This document shows positions 1 through 6,614 of a stretch of DNA of 6,982 nucleotides, piece by piece (position 1 is the stretch's first letter; each line of letters starts with the position of its first letter). This DNA comes from an uncultured Acetatifactor sp. Lineage in GTDB: Bacteria; Bacillota; Clostridia; Lachnospirales; Lachnospiraceae. A program made the position numbers and the translations under genes. The notes below the pieces were generated by a model that did not search any database, was not told where the DNA came from, and saw nothing but the letters and a program-made list of their open reading frames with translations. The stretch covers positions 1-6,982 of the forward strand of contig CAJUAP010000098.1 of the NCBI GenBank assembly GCA_910584435.1, read 5' to 3'.

Positions 1-27
1 TACCATGATTACAGTTCAATCATGGTA
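1..27. repeat. Perfect 10-bp inverted repeat at window edge
   Basis: TACCATGATT (1-10) is the exact reverse complement of AATCATGGTA (18-27), with a 7-nt loop. No T-run follows on either strand, so it is not a convincing intrinsic terminator. It could be an operator, a structured RNA end, or the edge of a repeat that continues to the left of the window. Its function cannot be decided here. Confidence 0.6.
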
Positions 28-122
28 TGGATGGCCATTCGGCCGTCTCCTGCCTTGAATATGGTCTTATTATATCATATCAAAATAGCAATGTCACTAT
101 AAAAAACTGCACTGAGCCGCTG

Positions 123-166
123 CTTAAAATTGTTACTGTTCACTCCGTTCACGGTAACTTAAAATT
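123..166. repeat. 27-bp palindrome flanked by short direct repeats
   Basis: Positions 132-158 form an imperfect palindrome. GTTACTGT pairs with ACGGTAAC through eight pairs including one T-G wobble, then a two-base mismatch, then AC/GT closing a TCC loop. The element is bordered immediately by TTAAAATT on both sides (124-131 and 159-166); with the preceding C the match is nine bases. A small palindrome framed by direct repeats resembles a miniature mobile or repetitive palindromic element with a target-site duplication, but that reading is inference. It lies just upstream of the promoter for the ECF gene. Confidence 0.5.
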
Positions 167-171
167 CCATC

Positions 172-199
172 TTGACATATCTATAACTCCCGGTATAAT
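172..199 (+). promoter_or_regulatory. Sigma-A promoter upstream of the ECF gene
   Basis: TTGACA (172-177) and TATAAT (194-199) both match the housekeeping consensus perfectly, with a 16-bp spacer. The predicted transcription start is near 206, which leaves a leader of about 285 nt before the ATG at 493. No other good gene lies in that direction before the ECF component, so this is the best candidate for its promoter. Confidence 0.7.
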
Positions 200-205
200 A
201 ATTAT

Positions 206-492
206 ATATTCGTTTCAGGAAGAAACGGCGCATTTAGAAAAATGCTCATTTCCTTTGGAAGTACCAATGATATGACCATTCCGGATTTGATGAAATTGCA
301 TATTTAGTATGAAATAATTGCATATTTAGTATGAAATCTGATGCCAGGAAGGCAGAAATCCTTTAGAAAAAAGGGCTGCTTTCGTGGCTTTTATTGTGCC
401 GGATTTCTTTTCCGGTTCCATCAACCGCCGAACCGTTGTCTGAAATACCTTCAGTACTTCCGTAAAACCAGAATAAGAAAGAGGTAAAAATC
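206..492 (+). promoter_or_regulatory. Long structured 5' leader of the ECF S-component gene
   Basis: This stretch has no convincing gene but several short hairpins. CGTTTC/GAAACG is at 211-216/222-227. GCATTT/AAATGC is at 230-235/240-245. A two-part stem joins 352-355 with 376-379 and 360-364 with 370-374. CCGGA/TCCGG is at 399-403/411-415, and CTGAA/TTCAG at 440-444/450-454. CGGTT at 413-417 can instead pair with AACCG at 423-427 or 431-435, so alternative folds exist. The ribosome binding site AAAGAGG (478-484) sits 8 nt before the ATG. S-component genes are often riboswitch-controlled, but I find no recognisable TPP, FMN, cobalamin, preQ1 or folate riboswitch core, so the ligand and even the switch function are unproven. 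Confidence 0.4.
294..337. repeat. Perfect tandem duplication of a 22-bp unit
   Basis: Two identical 22-bp copies abut at 294-315 and 316-337. Each begins AATTGCATATTTAG and ends TATGAAAT, with a small internal dyad CATA-TTTAG-TATG. It lies in the leader about 155 nt before the ECF start codon. It may be a two-site protein-binding region, a recent slippage duplication, or part of an RNA fold. Confidence 0.75.
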
Positions 493-1056
493 ATGAACAA
501 AATGTCAAAGCTGACAAAATGTGTCGTAACTGCCGTATGTATTGCTCTCTGTGTAGTACTTCCTATGGGACTGCATGCCATACCGAATGCCGGTACTCTG
601 CTCTCTCCCATGCATATCCCGGTACTTCTGTGCGGTCTTGTATGCGGCTGGCCTTATGGGCTGCTCTGCGGGCTGGCAGGTCCCACACTTTCCTGCTTTA
701 TCACCGGCATGCCCGGAATGGGGTATCTTCCCACAATGATGGTGGAACTGGCATTATACGGCCTAATCAGCGGTCTGTTAATGCATTTCATCCGTGCAGG
801 ACACCTGATAGCCGATCTTTATATCAGTCTTATCGCTGCCATGCTGACAGGGCGCATCCTTACCGGCGCTGCCAGAGCGCTGCTGTTCACCGCAGGCAAT
901 TATTCCTGGAAAGCCTGGGCAACCGGCTATTTTGTCTCCAGCTTTCCCGGAATCATCCTTCAGCTGATACTGCTCCCTGTCTTATATCTGGCTCTGCAGC
1001 GGGCCCATTTGATACCTGCCCGTTATGACAATAGCCGCTTACAATCTCATAGCTAA
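493..1056 (+). CDS. ECF transporter S component (substrate-binding membrane subunit), substrate unknown
   Basis: This 187-residue, very hydrophobic protein looks like the S subunit of an energy-coupling factor transporter, which binds a vitamin or similar micronutrient in the membrane and works with a shared EcfA/EcfA'/EcfT module. About six membrane segments are visible, roughly at residues 8-28, 42-60, 62-72, 82-100, 106-130 and 146-170. The conserved-looking block LSPMHIPVLLCGLVCGWPYG (about 38-57) followed by GP, an ITGMPGMGYLPTMMVELALYG-like stretch (from about 70) and GLISGLL fits the family, and the length is normal. The start at 493 is supported by AAAGAGG 8 nt upstream; the internal Met4 is a weaker alternative. 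No ecfA or ecfT gene is nearby, which fits a group II system using an energizing module encoded elsewhere. A strong terminator follows, so the gene is monocistronic. The substrate cannot be told from the sequence: pantothenate-, cobalamin-precursor- and other vitamin-type members share this layout. Confidence 0.85.
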   Translation: MNKMSKLTKCVVTAVCIALCVVLPMGLHAIPNAGTLLSPMHIPVLLCGLVCGWPYGLLCGLAGPTLSCFITGMPGMGYLPTMMVELALYGLISGLLMHFIRAGHLIADLYISLIAAMLTGRILTGAARALLFTAGNYSWKAWATGYFVSSFPGIILQLILLPVLYLALQRAHLIPARYDNSRLQSHS

Positions 1057-1094
1057 AACAGCACCGGGAAGCTGCACCATCTTCTTCACAGGCC

Positions 1095-1129
1095 AAAGGG
1101 TCTGTCATACTACGACAGACCCTTTCTTT
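1095..1129 (+). terminator. Intrinsic terminator of the ECF gene
   Basis: AAAGGGTCTGTC (1095-1106) pairs perfectly with GACAGACCCTTT (1114-1125) around a 7-nt loop, and TTTCTTT follows. It starts 38 nt after the stop codon of the ECF component. Confidence 0.9.
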
Positions 1130-1485
1130 ATCAAATTTATCCTGTATCTATTTATTTAGTTTTCTCCCTTTTCGGAAAAGCGTTCCCAATGTATAAATTC
1201 AGAAATCAAAAGCATATTCCTGCAAAAATCACAAAATCTGCAACAAATTAACGGCTCTATACTACCGATTTATATATCCGGTTATAAAATCTCTATCCAT
1301 AAGTATATAAAATACTCTGCGTATGTTCTTATCCCGCCCTGCCCTTTCAGAAATTTTCCTTCTCATTTCTTATGTCCTGAAGCATCATATCTTCCCTGAA
1401 CAGGCAATCAGGGCGGCGGCACATGAACATACAATATGAATTCCATATAGAAAGCAATGAATGAATTCCCCTTCTATCAATCCTT
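1130..1485. other. AT-rich intergenic region without a convincing gene
   Basis: No gene is supported between the ECF terminator and the end of the BlaI-like gene. Visible items are a distant inverted repeat, CCGCCCTG (1334-1341) with CAGGGCGG (1409-1416), enclosing a 25-27 codon minus-strand frame (1347-1430) that has no ribosome binding site, and a copy of ACATGAACATA at 1421-1431 that also occurs in the BlaI promoter. No BlaR1-type protease gene and no clear terminator for the BlaI-like gene are seen. Confidence 0.6.
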
Positions 1486-1857
1486 CTACATATTCTGCAT
1501 TTTATCAATTAATGCATTCAATTTGGCTATATCGTCCTCTTTTACTTTTGTACTCCCAAGTAATGCAAGACAGAAGTTGCCGAGCTTTCCGCCATAGAGA
1601 TTGTCCAGGATTCCCTGTGTCTGTTTCATCAACAGTTCTTCCTCTGTCAGTGCCGGCTGTACATATCCACGTTTACGTTTTACAATTTCCTTACTATCTA
1701 AACGTGACAGCAAGGTATTTAAGGTCTGCCTCTTCCAATCTCTGCCTCTTTGTTTCATCTGTTCCAACAATTCAGCTGTCTGAACCGGTTCGTCATGTTC
1801 CCATAATACCTCCAACACTGCTCTCTCTGCATCTGTTACCTTATAATCCTTTTCCAT
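1486..1857 (-). CDS. BlaI/MecI/CopY-family winged-helix repressor, orphan
   Basis: A 123-residue protein of the penicillinase-repressor family, the same length as MecI. The N-terminal part (about 5-72) is the winged helix: VTDAERAVLEVLWEHDEPVQ, then a recognition region around WKRQTLNTLLSRLDSKEIV, then a wing at KRKRGYVQPAL. The C-terminal helices (about 73-123) serve for dimerization. In the classical system the membrane sensor BlaR1/MecR1 triggers cleavage of the repressor at an Asn-Phe bond. Aligning from memory with MecI, that position falls at Ala98-Leu99 here; an Asn94-Phe95 pair lies four residues earlier. No BlaR1 homologue follows the gene, so its signal is unknown. The start is well supported by AAGGAGG 7 nt upstream. 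It probably represses its own promoter through the ACATKAACAT repeats described separately. The regulated target cannot be named. Confidence 0.88.
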   Translation of the reverse strand: MEKDYKVTDAERAVLEVLWEHDEPVQTAELLEQMKQRGRDWKRQTLNTLLSRLDSKEIVKRKRGYVQPALTEEELLMKQTQGILDNLYGGKLGNFCLALLGSTKVKEDDIAKLNALIDKMQNM

Positions 1858-1882
1858 TATGTCACCTCCTTCCTAATTGGAC

Positions 1883-1917
1883 ATGTTAATGTTACTATAC
1901 TTTTATGTTCATGTCAA
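1883..1917 (-). promoter_or_regulatory. Promoter of the BlaI-like gene with overlapping operator-like repeats
   Basis: Reading the minus strand, TTGACA (1912-1917) is followed after 17 bp by TAACAT (1889-1894), a modest -10 box. Two copies of ACATKAACAT overlap it: ACATGAACAT at 1905-1914 touching the -35 box, and ACATTAACAT at 1883-1892 covering the -10 box and the likely start. They are spaced 22 bp apart, about two helical turns. A longer dyad GACATG/CATGTC spans 1880-1885 and 1910-1915. This placement fits autorepression by a dimeric repressor. It differs from the textbook TACANNTGTA box, so binding by this protein is inference. Confidence 0.5.
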
Positions 1918-1991
1918 AGACTTTTCAAAATTTACCATAAATATGTGATGAAATTAGAAAATTATTAAGAAAAACATAAGAAGCTTAGATT

Positions 1992-2435
1992 TTACTCTTC
2001 GTCCTTCATACAATCAAGATAATCAACGCCGACATAAATTACTTTACCATTGTTTACGGCAAAACCGATTACTTCCCCCCATTCGCCCTCGCCCTCAACA
2101 ACATAAGCTGTTTCATCTTCCTCACTCAGCATATTTACATATACGGTTGTAAACCAGCAATAATTCAAAATGTCCAGAGCATTATCAAGATCAGGCAATT
2201 CAAATTCTTTGTCAATACCGCCCTCCCTTGCACAATTGATAATTTCCTCACAGATTCCGCTTATCTCTGTCTCCGTAAGATGATTAAATGCCTCAACGCA
2301 TTTTTCGGCACACTCTGTCAAATCAGGGCTTTTACTCATAATGCAAAGTTCATCGCCGTTTTCATCATCACGAAAAAAACTGCTTTTAAAACTTCCCTCA
2401 CAGTATCCCTCTTCCTTGTGCAGCCACTGAATCAT
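1992..2435 (-). CDS. Acidic, cysteine-rich protein of unknown function
   Basis: I do not recognise the family with certainty. The start chosen is the Met at 2435 (MIQWLHKEEG...), because AGGAGG/GGAGAG lies within 6-9 nt upstream; an upstream in-frame Met at 2471 would add 12 residues made of the ribosome-binding region itself. The product is 147 residues, strongly acidic, with eight cysteines and no signal peptide or membrane segment, so it is likely cytosolic. The middle (about 40-75) looks helical. The C-terminal part, EGEGEWGEVIGFAVNNGKVIYVGVDYLD-like (about 117-143), looks like alternating beta strands and recalls small DUF6985-type or immunity-like proteins; this is an impression only. 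It stands alone between the BlaI-like gene (134 nt away) and the groL terminator. No toxin gene is adjacent. No clear promoter was found. Confidence 0.7.
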   Translation of the reverse strand: MIQWLHKEEGYCEGSFKSSFFRDDENGDELCIMSKSPDLTECAEKCVEAFNHLTETEISGICEEIINCAREGGIDKEFELPDLDNALDILNYCWFTTVYVNMLSEEDETAYVVEGEGEWGEVIGFAVNNGKVIYVGVDYLDCMKDEE

Positions 2436-2570
2436 AAACTCTCTCCTCCTCTTCCATCCCTGTCTTCCCATGCCGCTCCACGAGCCGATTACACAATTAT
2501 CATGCAGCGAAACCGCCTAAAGCCGATAACAATGGAACCCACGCTTCGCGAGTCTTATTTTGTCATAAAT

Positions 2571-2611
2571 AAAGAGAAGAATGCAAGGCGGACTTCAACC
2601 CTGCATTCTTC
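2571..2611 (-). terminator. Probable terminator of the groS-groL operon
   Basis: On the minus strand GAAGAATGCA (2602-2611) pairs with TGCATTCTTC (2576-2585), and GG/CC extends the stem after a mismatch. The loop is about 10 nt. A modest T-rich tail (TCTTTATTTA) follows. It lies 17 nt after the groL stop codon. The T-run is weak, so efficiency is uncertain. Confidence 0.65.
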
Positions 2612-2627
2612 CAGCCGTTTTCGCTAT

Positions 2628-4253
2628 TTACATCATACCGCCCATTCCGCCGGCACCTGCAGGCATTGCGGGGGTCTCTTCCTTGATATTTGCAACTACA
2701 CTCTCCGTTGTCAATAATGTGCTTGCCACACTGGTTGCATTCTGCAATGCACTCCTGGTAACCTTTGCGGGGTCAAGGATACCTGCCTTCACCATATCCA
2801 CATATTCTTCCTTCAGCACATCAAATCCCATACCTGCCGCAGACTCACGCACCTTGTTGATGATTACGCTGCCTTCCAGACCTGCGTTCGCTGCAATATG
2901 GAACAAAGGTGCTTCCAATGCTTTCAGAACAATGCTTGCACCTGTCTTCTCATCACCCTCCAGAGAATCAGCCAGCTTTGTAACATCCTTTGCCGCATGG
3001 ATATATGCAGAACCGCCGCCGCAGATAATGCCTTCCTCCACTGCCGCTCTGGTAGCTGCCAATGCATCCTCCAGGCGAAGCTTTGCTTCTTTCATCTCAG
3101 TCTCGGTTGCCGCACCTACACGGATAACTGCAACGCCGCCTGCCAGCTTTGCAAGCCTCTCCTGCAGTTTCTCCCTGTCGAAATCAGAAGTGGTCTCTTC
3201 AATCTGCTTCTTGATCTGTGAAATACGAGCCTGAATCTCATCCTTCTGGCCCTCACCGTCTACAATGACAGTATTCTCTTTCTGAACCTTAACGGATTTC
3301 GCATGGCCAAGCATATCCATTGTAACATCCTTCAGCTCATAGCCAAGATCGGAACTGATTACGGTACCGCCTGTCAAAATTGCGATATCCTGCAGCATAT
3401 CCTTTCTTCTGTCACCATAACCGGGTGCCTTCACAGCCACTACATTGAATGTACCGCGCAGCTTGTTCACAATCAAAGTGGTCAGGGCTTCGCCTTCCAC
3501 ATCCTCAGCAATAATCAGCAGCTTGGCACCGGACTGCACAATCTGCTCCAGCAGCGGAAGAATCTCCTGGATGTTGGAAATCTTCTTATCCGTAATCAGA
3601 ATGCAGGGATTCTCAAGGGTTGCTTCCATCTTATCCATATCGGTTGCCATATATGCAGAGATATAGCCTCTGTCAAACTGCATACCTTCTACCAGATCCA
3701 GCTCCGTCTGCATGGTTTTGGACTCTTCAATAGTGATAACACCATCTCCGCTGACCTTCTCCATAGCATCTGCTACTAACTGTCCTACTTCCTCATCCCC
3801 CGCAGAGATAGCGGCAACTCTTGCAATATGCTCCTTGCCGTTTACCTTCTGGCTCATCTTGGAAATTGCTTCCACTGCACACTCGGTAGCCTTCTTCATA
3901 CCCTTTCTCAGGATAATGGGATTTGCGCCTGCTGCCAGGTTCTTCATACCTGCATTCACCATTGCCTGTGCCAATACGGTAGCAGTGGTGGTACCGTCAC
4001 CGGCCACATCATTAGTCTTGGTAGCAACTTCCTTTACAAGCTGTGCGCCCATATTCTCAAAAGCGTCTTCCAGCTCGATTTCTTTTGCTATGGTAACACC
4101 ATCATTAGTAATCAAGGGTGCGCCAAAAGACTTATCCAACACTACATTTCTTCCTTTGGGTCCAAGGGTTACTCTTACAGTGTCCGTCAGCTGATTGACA
4201 CCGGACTCTAATGCTGCACGTGCCTCTGCACCGTATTTAATCTCTTTTGCCAT
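2628..4253 (-). CDS. groL: Chaperonin GroEL (Hsp60)
   Basis: A full-length 541-residue group I chaperonin. It assembles into a double ring of seven subunits each and folds cytosolic proteins in an ATP- and GroES-dependent cycle. Hallmarks seen: MAKEIKYG start, TLGPKGRNVVLD (about 29-40), the ATP-site stretch NDVAGDGTTTATVLAQ (about 81-96, with the metal-binding Asp86), the catalytic Asp in LEDALAATRAAVEEG followed by CGGG (about 395-415), and the glycine/methionine-rich tail GAGGMGGMM. The start is at 4253, with GGAGG 8 nt upstream; an in-frame ATG two codons earlier sits too close to that site. It is the second gene of the groS-groL operon, 64 nt after groS, and is under CIRCE control. Nothing is unusual about its length or motifs. 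Confidence 0.99.
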   Translation of the reverse strand: MAKEIKYGAEARAALESGVNQLTDTVRVTLGPKGRNVVLDKSFGAPLITNDGVTIAKEIELEDAFENMGAQLVKEVATKTNDVAGDGTTTATVLAQAMVNAGMKNLAAGANPIILRKGMKKATECAVEAISKMSQKVNGKEHIARVAAISAGDEEVGQLVADAMEKVSGDGVITIEESKTMQTELDLVEGMQFDRGYISAYMATDMDKMEATLENPCILITDKKISNIQEILPLLEQIVQSGAKLLIIAEDVEGEALTTLIVNKLRGTFNVVAVKAPGYGDRRKDMLQDIAILTGGTVISSDLGYELKDVTMDMLGHAKSVKVQKENTVIVDGEGQKDEIQARISQIKKQIEETTSDFDREKLQERLAKLAGGVAVIRVGAATETEMKEAKLRLEDALAATRAAVEEGIICGGGSAYIHAAKDVTKLADSLEGDEKTGASIVLKALEAPLFHIAANAGLEGSVIINKVRESAAGMGFDVLKEEYVDMVKAGILDPAKVTRSALQNATSVASTLLTTESVVANIKEETPAMPAGAGGMGGMM

Positions 4254-4317
4254 TTTTCATTGCCTCCATTTATTATGATATAAATTAAATAATATGAAAT
4301 TTACCGGAATCAATACT

Positions 4318-4605
4318 TCAATTGTCAATAACAGCCAGAATGTCATTCTGCTTTACGATAATATACTCTTCCTCGTCAAGCTTCACTTCTGTTCCTGCAT
4401 ACTTGGAATAAATCACATTGTCGCCGGCCTTTACTTCCATCTTCACTTCCTTGCCGTCTACCACGCCGCCGGGGCCTACTGCCACAACTTCTGCCTGCTG
4501 GGGCTTCTCCTTGCTCTGTCCCGGAAGGACGATGCCTGATTTTGTAGTTTCTTCCGCAACTAACTGCTTTAATACAACTCTGTCACCTAAAGGTACTAAT
4601 TTCAT
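4318..4605 (-). CDS. groS: Co-chaperonin GroES (Hsp10)
   Basis: A complete 95-residue co-chaperonin that forms the seven-membered lid of the GroEL chamber. Seen directly: the MKLVPLGDRVVLKQ opening, the mobile loop at about 16-34 with the GroEL-contacting Ile-Val-Leu tripeptide (SGIVLPG, 23-29), GPGG at about 44-47, and the closing YIIVKQNDILAVID strand. Ribosome binding site AGGAGG lies 8 nt before the ATG. It is the first gene of the heat-shock operon; promoter and CIRCE lie directly upstream and groL follows. Confidence 0.98.
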   Translation of the reverse strand: MKLVPLGDRVVLKQLVAEETTKSGIVLPGQSKEKPQQAEVVAVGPGGVVDGKEVKMEVKAGDNVIYSKYAGTEVKLDEEEYIIVKQNDILAVIDN

Positions 4606-4638
4606 GATAATTGCCTCCTGTATTCCTTTTATTTTCTG

Positions 4639-4665
4639 TTAGCACTCTTTTAGTTTGAGTGCTAA
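4639..4665 (-). promoter_or_regulatory. CIRCE element (HrcA operator)
   Basis: TTAGCACTC (4639-4647) and GAGTGCTAA (4657-4665) form the perfect CIRCE dyad with its usual 9-nt spacer. It sits between the groES promoter and the groES start, 33 nt before the ATG. In Firmicutes the HrcA repressor binds this site and releases it on heat shock. hrcA itself is not in the window. Confidence 0.97.
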
Positions 4666-4677
4666 TTACTAAAACAT

Positions 4678-4706
4678 ATAATAATTACATATCAAAGTCT
4701 TTGCAA
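4678..4706 (-). promoter_or_regulatory. Sigma-A promoter of groS-groL
   Basis: On the minus strand TTGCAA (4701-4706) is followed after exactly 17 bp by TATTAT (4678-4683). The predicted start near 4671 lies just before CIRCE, the standard arrangement for an HrcA-controlled operon. Confidence 0.8.
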
Positions 4707-4782
4707 GCGAAGTTATAGATGTTTACAAATAAATATCTATGCTTTTCTCTTGTTTGCTCGTTTTTTCTCTTTATTTCTTATA

Positions 4783-4811
4783 TTGGCATACTTTGGTTAA
4801 TTTAATATACA
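4783..4811 (+). promoter_or_regulatory. Possible promoter for the small unknown gene
   Basis: TTGGCA (4783-4788) and TATACA (4806-4811) are separated by 17 bp and point rightwards, divergent from the groS promoter. The -10 box is only a 4/6 match in an AT-rich stretch, so this is tentative. The open frame of the downstream gene begins 11 nt after the likely start (about 4818). Confidence 0.35.
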
Positions 4812-4954
4812 GTTTATATTTATTTTAGAAACCTTATTTACTAATATTTTCCTGCCAAACAGCCGATATCATAAATAGAACCAAGAATGACACTATTGAA
4901 AAACGCATCCAAGGAGGGATTAACGCAGCAAACGGATTTCAGAGCAGTTTCAAA

Positions 4955-5176
4955 GTGCATCCGGTTCAGATGATAACGAAAATGCCAAAGTTGAGGCGGG
5001 AAAACGAACAGTCGAAACAGCAGCACAATCCGGCTGGCAAACCCGTTTCCTTTGGCACTGTACTGGAAGAAAAAACAGGAAACGAGTGCCCTGCGGATTG
5101 CTACATTGTGACCTACAATGTAAAAAGCCAGCTCCAAACCTATTATTTCCACCAGTCCAGAGAGTATACCTTCTGA
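4955..5176 (+). CDS. Small protein of unknown function, start uncertain
   Basis: The frame is open from 4829 (after a TAG at 4826) to the TGA at 5174. The given start is the first usual start codon, a GTG at 4955; ATG at 4970 is next. Neither has a ribosome binding site. A perfect AAGGAGGG (4911-4918) lies in this frame but no ATG, GTG or TTG occurs 5-13 nt after it in any frame, so the true start may have been lost or may be non-standard. The C-terminal half reads like a real protein: FGTVLEEKTGNECPADCYIV then TYNVKSQLQTYYFHQSREYTF, with two cysteines and a beta-strand-like end; no membrane segment or signal peptide is seen. The stop is followed after 6 nt by a strong hairpin, which supports a real transcription unit. 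Either a small gene with an odd start or a decayed one. I do not recognise the family. Confidence 0.5.
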   Translation: MHPVQMITKMPKLRRENEQSKQQHNPAGKPVSFGTVLEEKTGNECPADCYIVTYNVKSQLQTYYFHQSREYTF

Positions 5177-5182
5177 GCCAGC

Positions 5183-5214
5183 CGCAAAAGGGGCAAGTCA
5201 TTGCCCCTTTTGCG
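5183..5214. terminator. Bidirectional terminator hairpin between the small gene and glf
   Basis: CGCAAAAGGGGCAA (5183-5196) pairs perfectly with TTGCCCCTTTTGCG (5201-5214), 14 bp around a GTCA loop. AAAA precedes and TTTT follows the GC-rich core on both strands, so it can stop transcription from the small plus-strand gene (ends 5176) and from glf (ends 5285). No longer T-run follows the stem. Confidence 0.8.
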
Positions 5215-5284
5215 ATGCTATGCTTACAAACCGCCGTAATGACTTTTATGAGATACGGACCTCGAAATCAACTCAGAATTACCG

Positions 5285-6385
5285 CTAAGGAAGCTCCTTT
5301 CGGCACATTTCCAGAGCTGCCATAATCACTTTGTCCATATCATAATACTGATATCCGCCCAGGCGTCCGCCGAAAATAACCCTCTTTTCCCCTGCCGCAA
5401 GTTCCCTGTACCGTTCATAGAGACTGTTATTCCTGTCATTATTCACAGGATAATAAGGTTCTTCCCCCTTTTTCCACTCACTGGAATATTCCCTGGAGAT
5501 GACCGTTACAGGCTGCTGTCCGAATTCAAAATGCTTATGCTCAATAATGCGGGTATACGGAACCTCTCTGTCTGTGTAGTTCACGACGGCATTTCCCTGG
5601 TAATTCTCCACAGCAAGCTCTTCTGTCTCAAACCGCACAGAACGATACTCCAGAACCCCCAGCTTATAGCCGTAAAACTGATCTATCATACCCGTGTAGA
5701 TAATCTTATCTGCCGCTGTCTCCAGCTCCTGCCTGTTGGCAAGGTAATCCACATTTAATCTGACCTCAATACCCTCCAGCATCTTTTCTACAAGCTTAGT
5801 ATAGCCTCCCATGGGTATCCCCTGGTAGCGGTCATTAAAATAGTTATTATCATAGACAAAGCGGAGCGGAAGCCTCTTGATAATAAAAGCCGGCAAATCC
5901 CTGCAGTCACGCCCCCACTGTTTCTCCGTATAACCCTTAATCAGCTTTTCATACACATCCCGCCCTACCAGCGACAATGCCTGTTCCTCCAGATTCTCAG
6001 GCTCCCCAATATGCAGATCCGCAATCTGGCCGGCGATAATATCCTTTGCCTCCTGCGGTGTGGTTATCCCCCACATTTTACTGAAGGTATTCATATTGAA
6101 AGGGAGATTATATAATTCATCCTTGTATCTTGCCACGGGAGAATTGACATAATTGTTAAATTCTGCAAATTGGTTCACGTAATCCCATATATTTTTTTGG
6201 GATGTGTGAAAAATATGTGCACCATATTTATGCACCCGGATACCATGAATTTCCTCACAATAGATATTTCCTGCAATGTGATTCCTTTTCTCCACAATGA
6301 GACATTTTTTCCCCTTTTTCTTTGCTTCATGTGCAAATACGGCGCCGTACAGTCCTGCTCCCACAATCAGATAATCGTATTTCAT
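5285..6385 (-). CDS. glf: UDP-galactopyranose mutase
   Basis: A full-length 366-residue flavoenzyme that interconverts UDP-galactopyranose and UDP-galactofuranose, the donor for galactofuranose in cell-surface glycans. Seen directly: the FAD-binding GAGLYG (9-14) and acidic strand end (VEKRNHIAGN, 31-40), YGAHIFHT (54-61), the active-site GYTEKQWG (151-158), RLPLRF (171-176), PMGGY (191-195), an arginine in the YTRIIEHKHF block (Arg279, likely the diphosphate-binding arginine), EPYYPV (309-314) and the C-terminal flavin-contact block GGRLGGYQYYDMD (339-351). The start has AGGAGGAGGGG a few bases upstream. No other glycan gene is beside it in the window; the left side is a convergent terminator and the right side is the tmRNA, so it appears to be transcribed alone. 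The expected galactofuranosyltransferase must be elsewhere. Its promoter was not identified. Confidence 0.96.
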   Translation of the reverse strand: MKYDYLIVGAGLYGAVFAHEAKKKGKKCLIVEKRNHIAGNIYCEEIHGIRVHKYGAHIFHTSQKNIWDYVNQFAEFNNYVNSPVARYKDELYNLPFNMNTFSKMWGITTPQEAKDIIAGQIADLHIGEPENLEEQALSLVGRDVYEKLIKGYTEKQWGRDCRDLPAFIIKRLPLRFVYDNNYFNDRYQGIPMGGYTKLVEKMLEGIEVRLNVDYLANRQELETAADKIIYTGMIDQFYGYKLGVLEYRSVRFETEELAVENYQGNAVVNYTDREVPYTRIIEHKHFEFGQQPVTVISREYSSEWKKGEEPYYPVNNDRNNSLYERYRELAAGEKRVIFGGRLGGYQYYDMDKVIMAALEMCRKELP

Positions 6386-6406
6386 ATTGCCGCCCCTCCT
6401 CCTAAT

Positions 6407-6514
6407 TCAGTTCCGCAGCTCTCCTCCCAAGCCCCCTGAATCCGGAAGAATTTCCTGCCGCAGATGCGTCAGTAAATCCTGCCAAGGCTTGTCCGATCCG
6501 TTGCTGTTTTTCAT
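6407..6514 (-). CDS. Doubtful small frame between tmRNA and glf
   Basis: A 35-codon frame (MKNSNGSDKPWQDLLTHLRQ...) ends 21 nt before the glf start. The frame remains open to an ATG at 6601, giving 64 residues, but that start lies inside the tmRNA terminator stem. Neither start has a visible ribosome binding site. Composition is compatible with coding and it would be co-oriented with glf, so a leader peptide or gene remnant is possible. It may equally be chance. Confidence 0.2.
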   Translation of the reverse strand: MKNSNGSDKPWQDLLTHLRQEILPDSGGLGGELRN

Positions 6515-6567
6515 ATGCAGCTTGACACTGCCATCATTTCTCTTCCGCTGATAGTTTTCTTCTGCTA

Positions 6568-6610
6568 ATAGAAAAGAATGCCGAAAACAACTCATTTTCA
6601 AGCACTCTTT
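6568..6610 (-). terminator. Terminator of the tmRNA gene
   Basis: On the minus strand AAAGAGTGC (6602-6610) pairs with GCATTCTTT (6573-6581), one G-T wobble, and an inner GAAAA/TTTTC stem (6595-6599 with 6583-6587) closes a 7-nt loop. TTTTCTATT follows. It begins a few bases after the mature tmRNA 3' end. Confidence 0.8.
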
Positions 6611-6614
6611 CCAG